Below, in pieces: positions 38,582 through 47,168 of a stretch of DNA of 60,527 bases. The stretch is from positions 1-60,527 of the forward strand of contig CAJUOI010000009.1 in the NCBI GenBank assembly GCA_910588615.1. The letters are read 5' to 3'. This stretch comes from an uncultured Christensenellaceae bacterium (lineage in GTDB: Bacteria; Bacillota; Clostridia; Christensenellales; Borkfalkiaceae). Position numbers and translations under genes: made by a program. The notes under the pieces are model-generated. The model was not told the origin of the DNA and searched no databases. It was given only the letters and a program-made list of their open reading frames with translations. Each line of letters opens with the position of its first letter. The stretch's first letter is position 1.

Positions 38582-39526
38582 TTATAACCTTTCGTTTGCA
38601 AATTCCGCAGCACCGTACAAACCCGCGTCGTTGCCGAGTTGCGCGCAAAGAATATCCAGCGGCGCGTAATCCGGCGCATAAATGCGCGGCATAACGTATT
38701 TGCGGAGCGGCGCCAATAGATTTTCCCCTTCCGCCGAAACTCCCCCGCCGAGAATGACGGCTTCGGGACGGATTACGTTTACGATGTTGGCAATGCCTTC
38801 GCCCAAGGAGGCAATGTAATCGTCAACGACGCGCCGCGCGGCTTCGTCGCCCTGCTTCGCTGCAAGAAATGCCGTTCTGCCGTCCACGCCCTTGAGCGTT
38901 TCGGCAATTTTCCACATGGCGCTGCCACGGTTTTCACCCATTGCCGCCTGCGTACGACGAATGAGCGCGCTTGCCGAAGCGTAACGCTCGAAACACCCTT
39001 TTCTGCCGCAACTGCAAAGCTCGCCGTTCTGACGGATGACCATGTGCCCGATTTCCGCGCCCGCGCTCTTATAGCCCTCGAACAGCTTGCCGTCAATGAG
39101 TATCCCGCCACCGACGCCCGTACCCAACGTTACGAGTACGCTGTCGCGGTATTTCTTTCCCGCGCCGAATTTCGCTTCGCCGAGCGCAGCCGCGTTGGCG
39201 TCGTTTACGACGAACGTGCGCTTCCCCGAAAACTTTTGCACGAGTTCGGCAAGCGGAACGTTGTTCCAGCCAAAGTTTGTCCAACTGACCACGCTACCCG
39301 ACCTGGAGTCGATTGCTCCCGGAGAGCCGATGCCGATCGCGTCGACGTTTTCAAACCGTTTTCCCGCTTTTTCCGTTGCCGTAATGCAGAGCTGTGCGAG
39401 TGCAGCCGCCGTTTCCTGCGGGGTCTTTTCCGAGGAAGTTTTTACCGTGGATTTTCCGCACAGTACTCCGTTTGCGAGCACGGCGGCTTTTGCGGACATT
39501 CCACCGAGATCGATTCCGATTACCAT
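38582..39526 (-). CDS. glk: ROK-family glucokinase
   Basis: A 314-residue sugar kinase, probably making glucose-6-phosphate from glucose and ATP. Phosphate motif GIDLGGMSAKAAV is N-terminal; TLGTGVGGGILIDG and the ROK signature AEIGHMV with zinc site CSCGRKGCFERYAS follow. VILGGGVS is near the C-terminus. The length matches Bacillus GlcK. It is last in the DUF1934-UPF0173-rho-glk operon, 10 bases after rho. Another hexose or N-acetylmannosamine specificity cannot be excluded. Confidence 0.9.
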   Translation of the reverse strand: MVIGIDLGGMSAKAAVLANGVLCGKSTVKTSSEKTPQETAAALAQLCITATEKAGKRFENVDAIGIGSPGAIDSRSGSVVSWTNFGWNNVPLAELVQKFSGKRTFVVNDANAAALGEAKFGAGKKYRDSVLVTLGTGVGGGILIDGKLFEGYKSAGAEIGHMVIRQNGELCSCGRKGCFERYASASALIRRTQAAMGENRGSAMWKIAETLKGVDGRTAFLAAKQGDEAARRVVDDYIASLGEGIANIVNVIRPEAVILGGGVSAEGENLLAPLRKYVMPRIYAPDYAPLDILCAQLGNDAGLYGAAEFANERL

Positions 39527-39536
39527 TTGAAGCCTC

Positions 39537-40985
39537 TTACTGATTTTTATATACTTTGATCCATTCGGGAATTTTTGCCGTGAACTCCACGTTCGAGCCC
39601 GTGCGCTTCAGCATATCCCAAAGTCCCGAGATGTTTTCCGTCAAACCACGCTCGCGCACCTGATAGACGGCGGAAAGCTCTTCTTTGGAAAGCAGCAGCT
39701 CCTCTTTCCGCGTGCCCGATCTGCGTACGTCAATGGCGGGAAAAATACGCCGTTCGGCAAGGTCGCGCGAAAGACAGATATCCGCGTTGCCCGTGCCCTT
39801 GAATTCTTCATAAATAACGTCGTCCATACGGCTGCCCGTTTCCACAAGCGCCGTCGCCAAAATCGTAATGCTACCTGCGTCGACCAGATTCCTTGCCGCA
39901 CCGAAAAAGCGCTTCGGTTCATAAAACGCGCTCGCGTCCAATCCTCCCGTCAGCGTTTTGCCCGAGCTTTCGGTAACATAGTTGTACGCGCGCGTAAGCT
40001 TCGTCAGAGAATCCAGCAGGATGACGACGTCCTTGCCGTGCTCCGCCAGACGCTTGGCGTGTTCCAACGTCAGCTCTGCGGCGCGGATGTGGTGTTCTGC
40101 GCCCTCGTCGAACGTAGAAAAGACGATTTGTGCGTTGTCCACGCTCCGTCTGAAATCGGTAACCTCCTCGGGGCGCTCGTCGATGAGAAGTACGATAAGG
40201 CAAATATCTTCCCGTCGGTTTTGAGCAATCGAACGAGCGATTTCCTTTAAAAGCGTGGTTTTGCCCGCCTTGGGCGGCGCGATGATGAGCGCGCGCTGTC
40301 CTTTTCCGATAGGAACGAACAAATCGAGCGCGCGCAGCGCGAGCGCGTCGCTGTTATCGGAAAGAGTGATTTTTTTGTCGGGATACTGTGCCGTCAGAGC
40401 GTCGAAAAAGGGACGACGTTCGTACTTTCCGATCGGATACCCGTTGACGCTCAAGAGCTGGCAGATAGCCGCCGAGTCGTTTTTCTGGCTCGGACGGGCG
40501 GTACAAGCGACGTAGTCCCCCTCTCTGAGGCGCATCGTATGAATAACCTGCGAAGGTACGAAAACATCCTCGCCGCCGGACGGCTGACAGTTGTTTGCCC
40601 TGAGAAAGCCGTAACCGTTTTGCATAATTTCGAGGATGCCCGTGTACACGGGCTCGTTAAACGGAACGCTGTCGTCCTCCCCGCCCGACGACACGCGTAG
40701 TTGGCGTCTTTCCTCCTCTTCGAAATCCGCCTTCCTGCGGATTTCGGCTAACGCAAGCGTGATCGAAGGGTCGATATAATTTTGTTTCGGCGGCGCACCC
40801 CGCCCGGAATGGGGTTCAGGCTTCGCCTTCCCCGTAAGAATATCGGTGATGGAAGAAATCAAAGCGTCCTTGCCGAGCTGTGTCGCAGCGTGCACACCCT
40901 GCTGTCTTCCGAGCATTCGTAAATCGGTTAAAGAAAGTTTAACGAGATAATCGCGGAAATTTTCTTCAAGTGATTTTGAAATCAT
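39537..40985 (-). CDS. rho: transcription termination factor Rho
   Basis: A 482-residue hexameric RNA helicase. The Rho N-terminal helical domain (LSLTDLRMLGRQQGV) is followed by an acidic/basic linker of about 60 residues, the RNA-binding cold-shock domain (GILEIMQNGYGFLRANNCQPSGGEDVFV) and the ATPase: Walker A APPKAGKTTLL, Walker B VVILLDSLTKL, Q-loop region LTGGLDASAF. All parts look intact. The start ATG overlaps the upstream metallohydrolase stop by 4 bases. The linker insert is longer than in E. coli Rho, as common in Clostridia. Confidence 0.96.
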   Translation of the reverse strand: MISKSLEENFRDYLVKLSLTDLRMLGRQQGVHAATQLGKDALISSITDILTGKAKPEPHSGRGAPPKQNYIDPSITLALAEIRRKADFEEEERRQLRVSSGGEDDSVPFNEPVYTGILEIMQNGYGFLRANNCQPSGGEDVFVPSQVIHTMRLREGDYVACTARPSQKNDSAAICQLLSVNGYPIGKYERRPFFDALTAQYPDKKITLSDNSDALALRALDLFVPIGKGQRALIIAPPKAGKTTLLKEIARSIAQNRREDICLIVLLIDERPEEVTDFRRSVDNAQIVFSTFDEGAEHHIRAAELTLEHAKRLAEHGKDVVILLDSLTKLTRAYNYVTESSGKTLTGGLDASAFYEPKRFFGAARNLVDAGSITILATALVETGSRMDDVIYEEFKGTGNADICLSRDLAERRIFPAIDVRRSGTRKEELLLSKEELSAVYQVRERGLTENISGLWDMLKRTGSNVEFTAKIPEWIKVYKNQ

Positions 40986-41629
40986 TGCACCCGCTCCATC
41001 AAAACGATTTTAGTCTCTTCCTCGGTAATATCGTCTCGGAACAACTCGATTTCGTTCTCTCCGTTGTCTTCCACTTCCTCTTCCTCGAACAAATCGATGA
41101 ATTCGTCCGCCTTGTCAATATCGAGATTCAACCCTTTCGTCTTGTAGTGCATCGGGATTACGACGGACGGCATAATGCGGTCGACGTATTCTTTCGCTTG
41201 TTTTGCATCAATGGTATAAGTTCCGCCGACGGGAATCAGCAGAACGTGGACGGGAAGGAGCGATTCTATCATCGAGGAAGAACATTCCTCCCCCAAATCG
41301 CCGAGGTGGCAGATCTCCACGCCGTCCATGCGGCATTTAATAATGAGATTTTCCCCCCGTTTCCTTCCATTTTCGTCATCGTGGTAGCTCTTGATTGCCG
41401 TAATGGTAACCCCGCCCACCTCGTACTGCCCTTCACGGTCGATAATCACAGGATTGCCCTTGATTGCAGCAGTGTTGTTGTGGTCGTAGTGCGCGTGGCT
41501 CACCGTAACGGCGTCCGCTTGTGTTGCCGGCAAATCAAAGCCGACGGCGCCGTAAGGGTCCATAACGATACTCGTACCCGTGCTTTCCGTTAAGACGAAG
41601 CATGAATGCCCCAGATAACGTATTTTCAT
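40982..41629 (-). CDS. UPF0173-type metallo-beta-lactamase-fold hydrolase
   Basis: A 215-residue metal-dependent hydrolase of unknown substrate. The MBL signature is VSHAHYDHNN, with later ligands His in IKSYHDD, Asp in LGDLGE and His in IPMHYKT. MKIRYLGHSCFVL is the UPF0173 opening. The C-terminal 30 residues are acidic. The start overlaps the DUF1934 stop (ATGA) and its own stop overlaps the rho start (ATGA). The two couplings suggest fixed stoichiometry; its link with Rho is not understood. Confidence 0.85.
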   Translation of the reverse strand: MKIRYLGHSCFVLTESTGTSIVMDPYGAVGFDLPATQADAVTVSHAHYDHNNTAAIKGNPVIIDREGQYEVGGVTITAIKSYHDDENGRKRGENLIIKCRMDGVEICHLGDLGEECSSSMIESLLPVHVLLIPVGGTYTIDAKQAKEYVDRIMPSVVIPMHYKTKGLNLDIDKADEFIDLFEEEEVEDNGENEIELFRDDITEEETKIVLMERVQ

Positions 41630-42015
41630 TTTTCCTCCGAGAATTTTACCGTAATTTTAAGGTGAAATTTTTGAATCCAATCCGAACCTTTTAAAATATA
41701 TTCAAGCACCAGACGGTAACCAAACGACTTTTTTTCCAAAGAATAGCTCGTCGTCTCTACGGGAATCATCCCCTTTCCTCCGCCGGAAAACAACCTCATT
41801 TCTGAGCGCGCGCCCGCCCGAAAGACTGCCGATAGAGAACACGCTCCCCGACGCTCCATCGCGATTCCGTCTTTATCGAACGTTATCGTTCCCTCGTCCG
41901 ACTCTACGGGATAAACGACTCTTCCGCCCCCTTCGTGCGTTTCGAAGACAGCCGCCGCCCGAAAGACGGTCGTATCTTCGCTGATCGTCTCGATTTTCAG
42001 GTTACAATTCGTCAT
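41626..42015 (-). CDS. DUF1934 beta-barrel protein (YwiB-like)
   Basis: A 129-residue protein of the DUF1934 (calycin-like beta-barrel) family, whose function is unknown. Alternating strands such as GRVVYPVESDEGTITF and FGYRLVLEYILKG fit the fold. It is first in the operon leading to rho and glk. Only AAAAGACA precedes the ATG, so the ribosome site is weak. A promoter lies 20 bases upstream. Confidence 0.7.
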   Translation of the reverse strand: MTNCNLKIETISEDTTVFRAAAVFETHEGGGRVVYPVESDEGTITFDKDGIAMERRGACSLSAVFRAGARSEMRLFSGGGKGMIPVETTSYSLEKKSFGYRLVLEYILKGSDWIQKFHLKITVKFSEEK

Positions 42016-42035
42016 TGTCTTTTATATCAATATCC

Positions 42036-42064
42036 ATTATAAGATAAAAAAGAATATTTGTAAA
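42036..42064 (-). promoter_or_regulatory. sigma-A promoter of the DUF1934-rho-glk operon
   Basis: On the minus strand: -35 TTTACA (42059-42064), 17-base spacer, -10 TATAAT (42036-42041), about 20 bases before the ATG. Confidence 0.75.
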
Positions 42065-42088
42065 TAAAAATAGCCCGTTTTTTGAGAT

Positions 42089-42733
42089 TTATCCGATATT
42101 TTCCCTGAAAAGATTCATCAAAGCACCCTGTTTCCGCAACGCCCTTCGCCGTTGCTCCCAATCCGGCAAAACGCGGGCAACTTCTTTCCAAAACGCCGCG
42201 CTATGGTTAAAGACCCGCGTGTGGCATAGTTCGTGCACGACGACGTATTCGCTCAACTCCATCGGCACGAATGCCAGACGGAAGGTATAGGCGATGGCTC
42301 CCTTTCGGTTACACGAGCCCCAGCGGCTTCTCGCGCGGGAGATGCGTACGGAAGCGTATTCGAAACCGTACGCCGAAGCGAATTTTTGTGTCGTTCGGGC
42401 AAGCATTTGCTTTGCCAGCTCTTCGGCAAGCGCAACGAGCTCCGCCGCACGATTTTTCTCGGGAAGATACAGCGTATCGCCCTCGATCGACGGCTTGCCG
42501 TCAGCGATCTTATATTTTTTTCCGAACAGCGGAAGGATCTTGCCCGTCTCCAACGAAATTTGCGTGCCCTCGCGTTCGGTAAGACGCTTTTCCAGCCATC
42601 GTCTGTGGCGCGAAACAAAGTTTTCGATTTCCGCATCGCTCACCCGTTTCGGCGCGCGGACGACCACTTCGCCCTCCGCGCCGAGCGAAAGAGAAAGCGT
42701 TCTTCGTTTGCTTCTGATAACCTTAATTTTCAC
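42089..42733 (-). CDS. YgjP-like (DUF45) metallopeptidase
   Basis: A 214-residue predicted zinc metallopeptidase. The N-terminal domain starts VKIKVIRSKRRTLSLSLGAEG; the catalytic motif is VVHELCHTRVFNHSAAFWKEV (His, Glu, His and a later His), and RSRWGSCNRKGAIAYTFRLA is the family hallmark. The start is taken as the GTG at 42731-42733, with AAGGGA upstream; a TTG at 42763 would add ten residues without a ribosome site. It is divergent from aroA, and its 5' end overlaps the aroA promoter. Confidence 0.85.
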   Translation of the reverse strand: MKIKVIRSKRRTLSLSLGAEGEVVVRAPKRVSDAEIENFVSRHRRWLEKRLTEREGTQISLETGKILPLFGKKYKIADGKPSIEGDTLYLPEKNRAAELVALAEELAKQMLARTTQKFASAYGFEYASVRISRARSRWGSCNRKGAIAYTFRLAFVPMELSEYVVVHELCHTRVFNHSAAFWKEVARVLPDWEQRRRALRKQGALMNLFRENIG

Positions 42734-42747
42734 TTTCTCGTATTCCC

Positions 42748-42775
42748 TTGACTTTTCCTTCAAAAAACGTATACT
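42748..42775 (+). promoter_or_regulatory. aroA promoter, probably giving a leaderless mRNA
   Basis: TTGACT (42748-42753), 16-base spacer, TATACT (42770-42775). Seven bases (TTAAAGT) separate the -10 from the aroA ATG, so the transcript should start at the A of the ATG. The -10 lies within a 14-bp palindrome ATACTTTAAAGTAT (42771-42784) that reaches the start codon. Confidence 0.6.
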
Positions 42776-42782
42776 TTAAAGT

Positions 42783-44051
42783 ATGGAATTCCTCACGCTT
42801 CCGAAATTTATTCCCGAAACCGATAAAACGTATATTTTCGACGTACCCGCAAGCAAGAGCGTTGCCGCACGCGCGCTGATTCTTGCCGCCCTTTCCCGCA
42901 GCGCCGTCCGAATTCGGCACGGAGAATTGTGCAGCGACACCGAAGAAATGCTCACCTGCCTTCACGCACTCGGCGTGAAAACGGAAGAAAAGGACGGCGT
43001 TTTAACCGTATACGGCTGTGGCGGAAGCTTTCCCGTTCGAAAAGCCGACCTCTATGTAGGCAGCGCCGGCACGGTCGCCCGCTTTCTGCCTGCGGTGCTC
43101 GCATTCTCACGCGGGGAATATCGGCTCGACGCCTCCGAACAGATGCGACGCCGCCCTATGAACTTTTTAAAAGAATTGGAGCGGGCGGGCGCCAAATTTG
43201 AATTTTCGAAAAAAGAGTATTCTTTTCCCTTTGTAATGCGCTCTGACGGAATTGCAAACACTCGTTTCCGCATCGATACGGATACGAGCACGCAGTTTGC
43301 GAGCGGAATTTTTCTTGCCGCAGCGACAGGACGCGAAATTACCGTAGAACTGACGGGCAGACGGACGGACAGCGAATATCTCAACATGACGCTTTCCTTA
43401 CTAAACGAGTTCGGATATTCCGTGCAAAGGACGGGCGATACCGTTACCGTTCGGGTAAACGCAGATGCTCCGAAGGAATTTATTTTGGAAACAGACGTTT
43501 CCGGAGCATGTTATTTTTACGCCCTATCGCTACTCATGCGTATGAAGGTGCTCGTTCGCAATGTAAGGATGAATTGTCTGCAAGGCGACGTTGCGTTTTT
43601 AAAACTTCTGGCTGCGCGCGGGGTTGAGTTCAGGCAAATGCGGGAAGGCTTGTTTGCCGACGCAACCAAGATAAAAAGCTTTGCGGGCTTTACCGAAAAC
43701 TTTAAAAATTTTTCCGATCAGACGCTAACCGCAGCGGCGCTTGCGCCGTTCGCCGCAACCTCCACCCGCATTCACGGCATTTCGCACATCCAAAAACAGG
43801 AATGTGATCGCATTGCGGCGATTGAAGCGAATTTAACGTCGCTCGGTGTGCCCGTGAAAACGGAAGCCGATGCGGTATCGATCGATCCCGCCGTGCCGCA
43901 CGAAGGCGTTATCCGCACGTTCGGCGACCACCGCGTTGCCATGGCGTTCGCTCTGACCGCCTTAAAAACGGGAAAGATTGCGATCGACGATCCCGATTGT
44001 TGCCGAAAAACCTTTCAAGGCTATTTCCGGACGCTGCAAAAACTGATATAG
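42783..44051 (+). CDS. aroA: 3-phosphoshikimate 1-carboxyvinyltransferase (EPSP synthase)
   Basis: A 422-residue enzyme that joins shikimate-3-phosphate and phosphoenolpyruvate in chorismate synthesis. DVPASKSVAARALILAAL is the N-terminal substrate site; VGSAGTVARFLPAV takes the place of the GNAGTAMRPL loop, with Ser for Asn and Phe for Pro, so the glyphosate-contact region is divergent. The catalytic Asp is in DQTLTAAALAPFA, and FGDHRVAMAFALTALK is near the end. There is no ribosome site; the mRNA appears leaderless. No other aro gene is adjacent; aroK lies 10 kb away. Confidence 0.95.
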   Translation: MEFLTLPKFIPETDKTYIFDVPASKSVAARALILAALSRSAVRIRHGELCSDTEEMLTCLHALGVKTEEKDGVLTVYGCGGSFPVRKADLYVGSAGTVARFLPAVLAFSRGEYRLDASEQMRRRPMNFLKELERAGAKFEFSKKEYSFPFVMRSDGIANTRFRIDTDTSTQFASGIFLAAATGREITVELTGRRTDSEYLNMTLSLLNEFGYSVQRTGDTVTVRVNADAPKEFILETDVSGACYFYALSLLMRMKVLVRNVRMNCLQGDVAFLKLLAARGVEFRQMREGLFADATKIKSFAGFTENFKNFSDQTLTAAALAPFAATSTRIHGISHIQKQECDRIAAIEANLTSLGVPVKTEADAVSIDPAVPHEGVIRTFGDHRVAMAFALTALKTGKIAIDDPDCCRKTFQGYFRTLQKLI

Positions 44052-44053
44052 GC

Positions 44054-44431
44054 TTATTTCCCGTCGTGCGCTTCGACGTATTTTTTTAAGATTTCGAACA
44101 TATCGTCAGAGATGACGTGTTCTATCCGACAAGCGTTGGATTCCGCCAATTCGGGATCTGCGCCGATTCCCGTCAAAGCACGGGTGATAATGCGGTGTCG
44201 TTCGTAAACGCCCGCCGCTTTTTTTTGCCCCGATTCCGTCAGCGTCAGATTACCGTCCTCCGAATCCATTGCGATATATCCCTTATCGATCAATAGATTG
44301 ACGGCGCGAGACACGCTGGACTTGGCATAGCCGAGTTCTTCGACAATATCCACCGAGCGGACGGACGCCTTCCGCCCCCGAAGCAACAATATCGTTTCAA
44401 GATACATTTCTTCCGATTCGTTCGTTCTCAT
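44054..44431 (-). CDS. DtxR/MntR-family metal-dependent repressor
   Basis: A 125-residue regulator with an N-terminal winged helix (RSVDIVEELGYAKSSVSRAVNLL) and a metal-binding dimerisation domain. Candidate ligands: Glu residues in ESEEMYLETI, His in YERHRII, and Cys/Glu/His in ACRIEHVIS (the DtxR C102-E105-H106 triple). There is no SH3 domain, as in MntR. It probably controls iron or manganese uptake genes located elsewhere. The start is the second ATG (44429-44431), seven bases after GGGAGG; the ATG six bases upstream would abut that site. Confidence 0.88.
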   Translation of the reverse strand: MRTNESEEMYLETILLLRGRKASVRSVDIVEELGYAKSSVSRAVNLLIDKGYIAMDSEDGNLTLTESGQKKAAGVYERHRIITRALTGIGADPELAESNACRIEHVISDDMFEILKKYVEAHDGK

Positions 44432-44469
44432 AAACATTCCTCCCTTCTCCGTTTTCTTTACGGTTATAC

Positions 44470-44925
44470 TTAAACCAATCCGTTTTTACGAAGATATTTT
44501 ATCAACGAGTCAACGCCTTCCGTGATCTCCGAAAAGGTTTCATCGAAATTTCCCGTATACCAAGGGTCGGCAATCGCGCGGGGACGGTCGGAAAAATCCA
44601 ACAAGCGGCAAACCTGCGCTTTGCACTCGCCCACGATCCTGCAAATATCGCGAACGTTGTAATCGTCCATACCGAGTATAAAATCGTAATCGTTCCCGTC
44701 CCGCTTCGTTAAGAGCCGCGCGCGATGCGGAATCAGCGGTATATTTTCGCTACGGAGCTTTTCCCTCGTGCCGTAATGGGGCGGATTTCCGATTTCGTCG
44801 GTGTGTGCCGCGGCAGACGCGGTTTCGACGGCGAGTCCCCTCTTTTTTACTTCGTAAGCGCACACGCTTTCCGCCATCGGGGATCGGCAGATATTTCCGT
44901 GGCAGACAAATAAAATTTTGATCAT
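44470..44925 (-). CDS. low-molecular-weight protein tyrosine phosphatase
   Basis: A 151-residue phosphatase. The P-loop CHGNICRSP (Cys nucleophile near residue 8, C-x5-R-S) opens the protein, and the general acid Asp is in DPWYTGNFDET. It is cytoplasmic and of normal length. Members counteract tyrosine kinases of capsule synthesis or arginine kinases; no kinase is adjacent here. AAAGGATAAACAGGT precedes the ATG. Confidence 0.93.
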   Translation of the reverse strand: MIKILFVCHGNICRSPMAESVCAYEVKKRGLAVETASAAAHTDEIGNPPHYGTREKLRSENIPLIPHRARLLTKRDGNDYDFILGMDDYNVRDICRIVGECKAQVCRLLDFSDRPRAIADPWYTGNFDETFSEITEGVDSLIKYLRKNGLV

Positions 44926-44937
44926 ACCTGTTTATCC

Positions 44938-44951
44938 TTTTGATATCAAAA
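44938..44951. repeat. 14-bp perfect palindrome before the tyrosine phosphatase gene
   Basis: TTTTGATATCAAAA lies 12 bases upstream of the phosphatase ATG on the minus strand, between a possible promoter (TTGTAA 44994-44999, 17-base spacer, TTTACT 44971-44976) and the ribosome site. It could be an operator for a nearby regulator. Function unknown. Confidence 0.45.
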
Positions 44952-45040
44952 CATAAGTACTGTGTTTAAAAGTAAACGCTTTGTTTGATATTTTTACAAA
45001 AAACTTCCAAAAATTTCACAAAAAATTACGTCGAAAAAGC

Positions 45041-45069
45041 TTGCTTTCTTTCATAAAATCAGTTACAAT
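45041..45069 (+). promoter_or_regulatory. promoter of the small xre gene, probably giving a leaderless mRNA
   Basis: TTGCTT (45041-45046), 17-base spacer, TACAAT (45064-45069), then six bases (GAAGCC) and the ATG at 45076. No GGAG-type ribosome site is present. Confidence 0.5.
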
Positions 45070-45075
45070 GAAGCC

Positions 45076-45279
45076 ATGAAAGTATTTGCTGAGCGTTTAA
45101 CGCAACTTAGGAAATCGAGGGGTTTATCACAGGCTACCCTCGCAAAAGACATCAGTGTCAGCCTTGGAATTATTTGTTATTGGGAAACGGGTAAAAGCGA
45201 CCCCACTGCACCCAAAATCGTTAAGGTGGCAAAGTATTTTAACGTTACTGCCGACTATTTGCTTGGCTTGAGCGACTAA
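45076..45279 (+). CDS. small Xre-family transcriptional regulator
   Basis: A 67-residue protein that is nearly all helix-turn-helix: RLTQLRKSRGLSQATLAKDISVSLGIICYWETGKSDP with the typical closing YFNVTADYLLGLSD. It binds DNA as a dimer in related cases. There is no effector domain and no toxin next to it. It may regulate itself or the adjacent M50 gene, with which it converges (4-base overlap of the stop codons). The mRNA is predicted leaderless. Confidence 0.9.
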   Translation: MKVFAERLTQLRKSRGLSQATLAKDISVSLGIICYWETGKSDPTAPKIVKVAKYFNVTADYLLGLSD

Positions 45280-46316
45280 GTCCTTTTACCGATATATTTT
45301 TTTAAAAGCATTTCTTCGAATTTTCGAATCCCTAAGGAACGTTCTTTTTGGACGCTCCTTTTTAGGGGATTTATTTTTGCTTCTTTTACGGCGGCAATTC
45401 TATTATACGCCGCCGTTTTTTTTGCCTCTTTCGGCGCTTCGAAATCCATTGTCCCGTTTAAAATGTAACGCATAAACGCCGCGTCGCACAAAACCTGTGC
45501 GCTATCGGCGGACGGAAGGTATTCCGAAAGCTCCTCCAGCCGAAAAATTTGCTGCGCCGCGCCCCCTTCGTCGCCCAGATACAGAAGGTACTGAAAACGC
45601 AGATGCAACAGCGAAAGGAACGCCGCCGAGTCCTCGCGGACGACGGACGCATCGAAGAGCAACGATCGGGGAAGGTCGGAAAACTCTCCCTTTTCCAGCA
45701 TTCCCTGCGCCGCCAAAACGCGGAGGAACACGTCGCTTTCTGCCGTGTTTCGTCTGAGTTCGGAGAATAACGCGCCGTCCGTCCGCCCCGCGCCCAATTC
45801 GGCGGGAAGAACGGCGGCAATCCCTTCATAAAGCTGGAACGGTGCGAGAAGCGCGAAAAAAACGAGCGCGGGCGTTTTCGGAAGCATGAAAAACAGGACG
45901 CAGACCGTTGCGCCGACGACAAAGTTCATAGCAATTCCGCCGAGCGTCGCCGCCATCATGCGGCGGCGTAAATTTTTCGAGGTTCTCGGAATCACTTGCG
46001 TTTCGCCCGCCGCAGGCGAAAGCTGAAAGAAAACGCCCTTCCCTCTCGAAATATTGATGAAACCAACGGAAAAGGATATCCCTTTCATGCCCGCGCACGC
46101 GCCGACAAGCAGGTGCCCAAGCTCGTGTATCACAACGCCCGGTTTCAACAGTAAGAGAGTGCAGGGCGCGGCGATGAACACCGCAAGATATTCGCTCGGT
46201 AATTTCGCCCATTCCAACGCAGCCGAGTACGCCGTTAAAACCGCGCAGGCAACCGACGCAAGCCCTGCCGCCGTCGTTATCGCGTAATACAAGATGCGCT
46301 TTCCTCTGCCGCTCAC
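45276..46316 (-). CDS. M50-like (site-2 protease family) membrane metalloprotease
   Basis: A 346-residue membrane protein with an N-terminal hydrophobic segment, the zinc motif VVIHELGHLLVGACAG in a second, two further helices (ATLGGIAMNFVVGATVCVLFFML and ALVFFALLAPFQLY), and the third-ligand type motif LPAELGAGRTDGALF. The C-terminal 150 residues form a soluble helical domain. It may cleave membrane-bound regulators. The GTG start overlaps the ppx stop (GTGA). It is last in the divIC-ppx-M50 run. Confidence 0.85.
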   Translation of the reverse strand: MSGRGKRILYYAITTAAGLASVACAVLTAYSAALEWAKLPSEYLAVFIAAPCTLLLLKPGVVIHELGHLLVGACAGMKGISFSVGFINISRGKGVFFQLSPAAGETQVIPRTSKNLRRRMMAATLGGIAMNFVVGATVCVLFFMLPKTPALVFFALLAPFQLYEGIAAVLPAELGAGRTDGALFSELRRNTAESDVFLRVLAAQGMLEKGEFSDLPRSLLFDASVVREDSAAFLSLLHLRFQYLLYLGDEGGAAQQIFRLEELSEYLPSADSAQVLCDAAFMRYILNGTMDFEAPKEAKKTAAYNRIAAVKEAKINPLKRSVQKERSLGIRKFEEMLLKKYIGKRT

Positions 46317-47167
46317 AAAATCCCCCTCACGAAAAGGTATCCCTCCAAATTATCCCTGTCGGAAACGATAATTTCCCGCGCGCCCGTCTTTTCCGCCGTA
46401 CGAGCCAAGAGATATGCGCCGCCCGCAATAATATCCGCCCGTTTCGCGTCCGTCCTCAACAGCGCCTGTCTTGCCTCGACAGAAAGCGCAAAGAGACGCT
46501 CCGACGCTTCGTATACCTCGTTCAAAGTAAGACGGCAGCCCTGCACTTTTTCGCCGTCGTATTCCGTCAAGCCGAGCTTTAAGGAGGCAAGCGTGGTAGC
46601 CGTTCCGCCGACCGCGTAGGTTACGGGGGCACGAAACGCAATCAAATCTTCCGTACGCTCCGCGATGAACGCTTTCAGCTTGTCCTTATCCTCGCCGCAG
46701 GCGTCCTTTAAAAGCACTGCGCCGACCTTACAGCTTTTTGCAAATACAACGTTTCCGTCCTTCCTCAACAGCACTTCGGTGCTTGCGCCGCCCACGTCGA
46801 TGACTGCGCCGTCGCCGTTTCCGAGCGCTCCGCTTGCGGCAAGCAACGCTTCCTCTTCGCCCGAAATCACGTCTACGCTCAAACCGCAACGTTCTTTTAC
46901 CAAACGGCAGAACTCCTCTCCGTTCTCCGTCGAACGCACTGCCGCCGTGGCAAAGACGAATACCCGATCCGCCCCCGCTTTCTGCGCTTCTCCCAAAAAG
47001 AAAACCACGGCGTCCGCCGTGCGCCGCATTGCCTCCGTCAAGAGCAAGGGAGCGCGCGAAAGCCCTTCGCCGAGGCGGGTAGTCAGTATGCGCTTATATA
47101 AAGTTTTTCCGTCCGCCCATAGTCCCAAGCGAACGGAATTAGACCCGATATCGATAACCGCAACCAT
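46313..47167 (-). CDS. Ppx/GppA-family phosphatase
   Basis: A 284-residue ASKHA-fold phosphatase. VAVIDIGSNSVRLGLW is the N-terminal phosphate loop, FATAAVRSTENG and VISGEEEALLAASGAL follow, and VIDVGGASTEVLL is the second phosphate loop; GGTATTLA is also typical. The substrate is polyphosphate or (p)ppGpp. It consists of the two-domain core without the C-terminal HD extension. It starts two bases after the divIC stop with a poor ribosome site, so it is probably coupled to divIC. Confidence 0.92.
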   Translation of the reverse strand: MVAVIDIGSNSVRLGLWADGKTLYKRILTTRLGEGLSRAPLLLTEAMRRTADAVVFFLGEAQKAGADRVFVFATAAVRSTENGEEFCRLVKERCGLSVDVISGEEEALLAASGALGNGDGAVIDVGGASTEVLLRKDGNVVFAKSCKVGAVLLKDACGEDKDKLKAFIAERTEDLIAFRAPVTYAVGGTATTLASLKLGLTEYDGEKVQGCRLTLNEVYEASERLFALSVEARQALLRTDAKRADIIAGGAYLLARTAEKTGAREIIVSDRDNLEGYLFVRGIL

Positions 47168-47168
47168 T

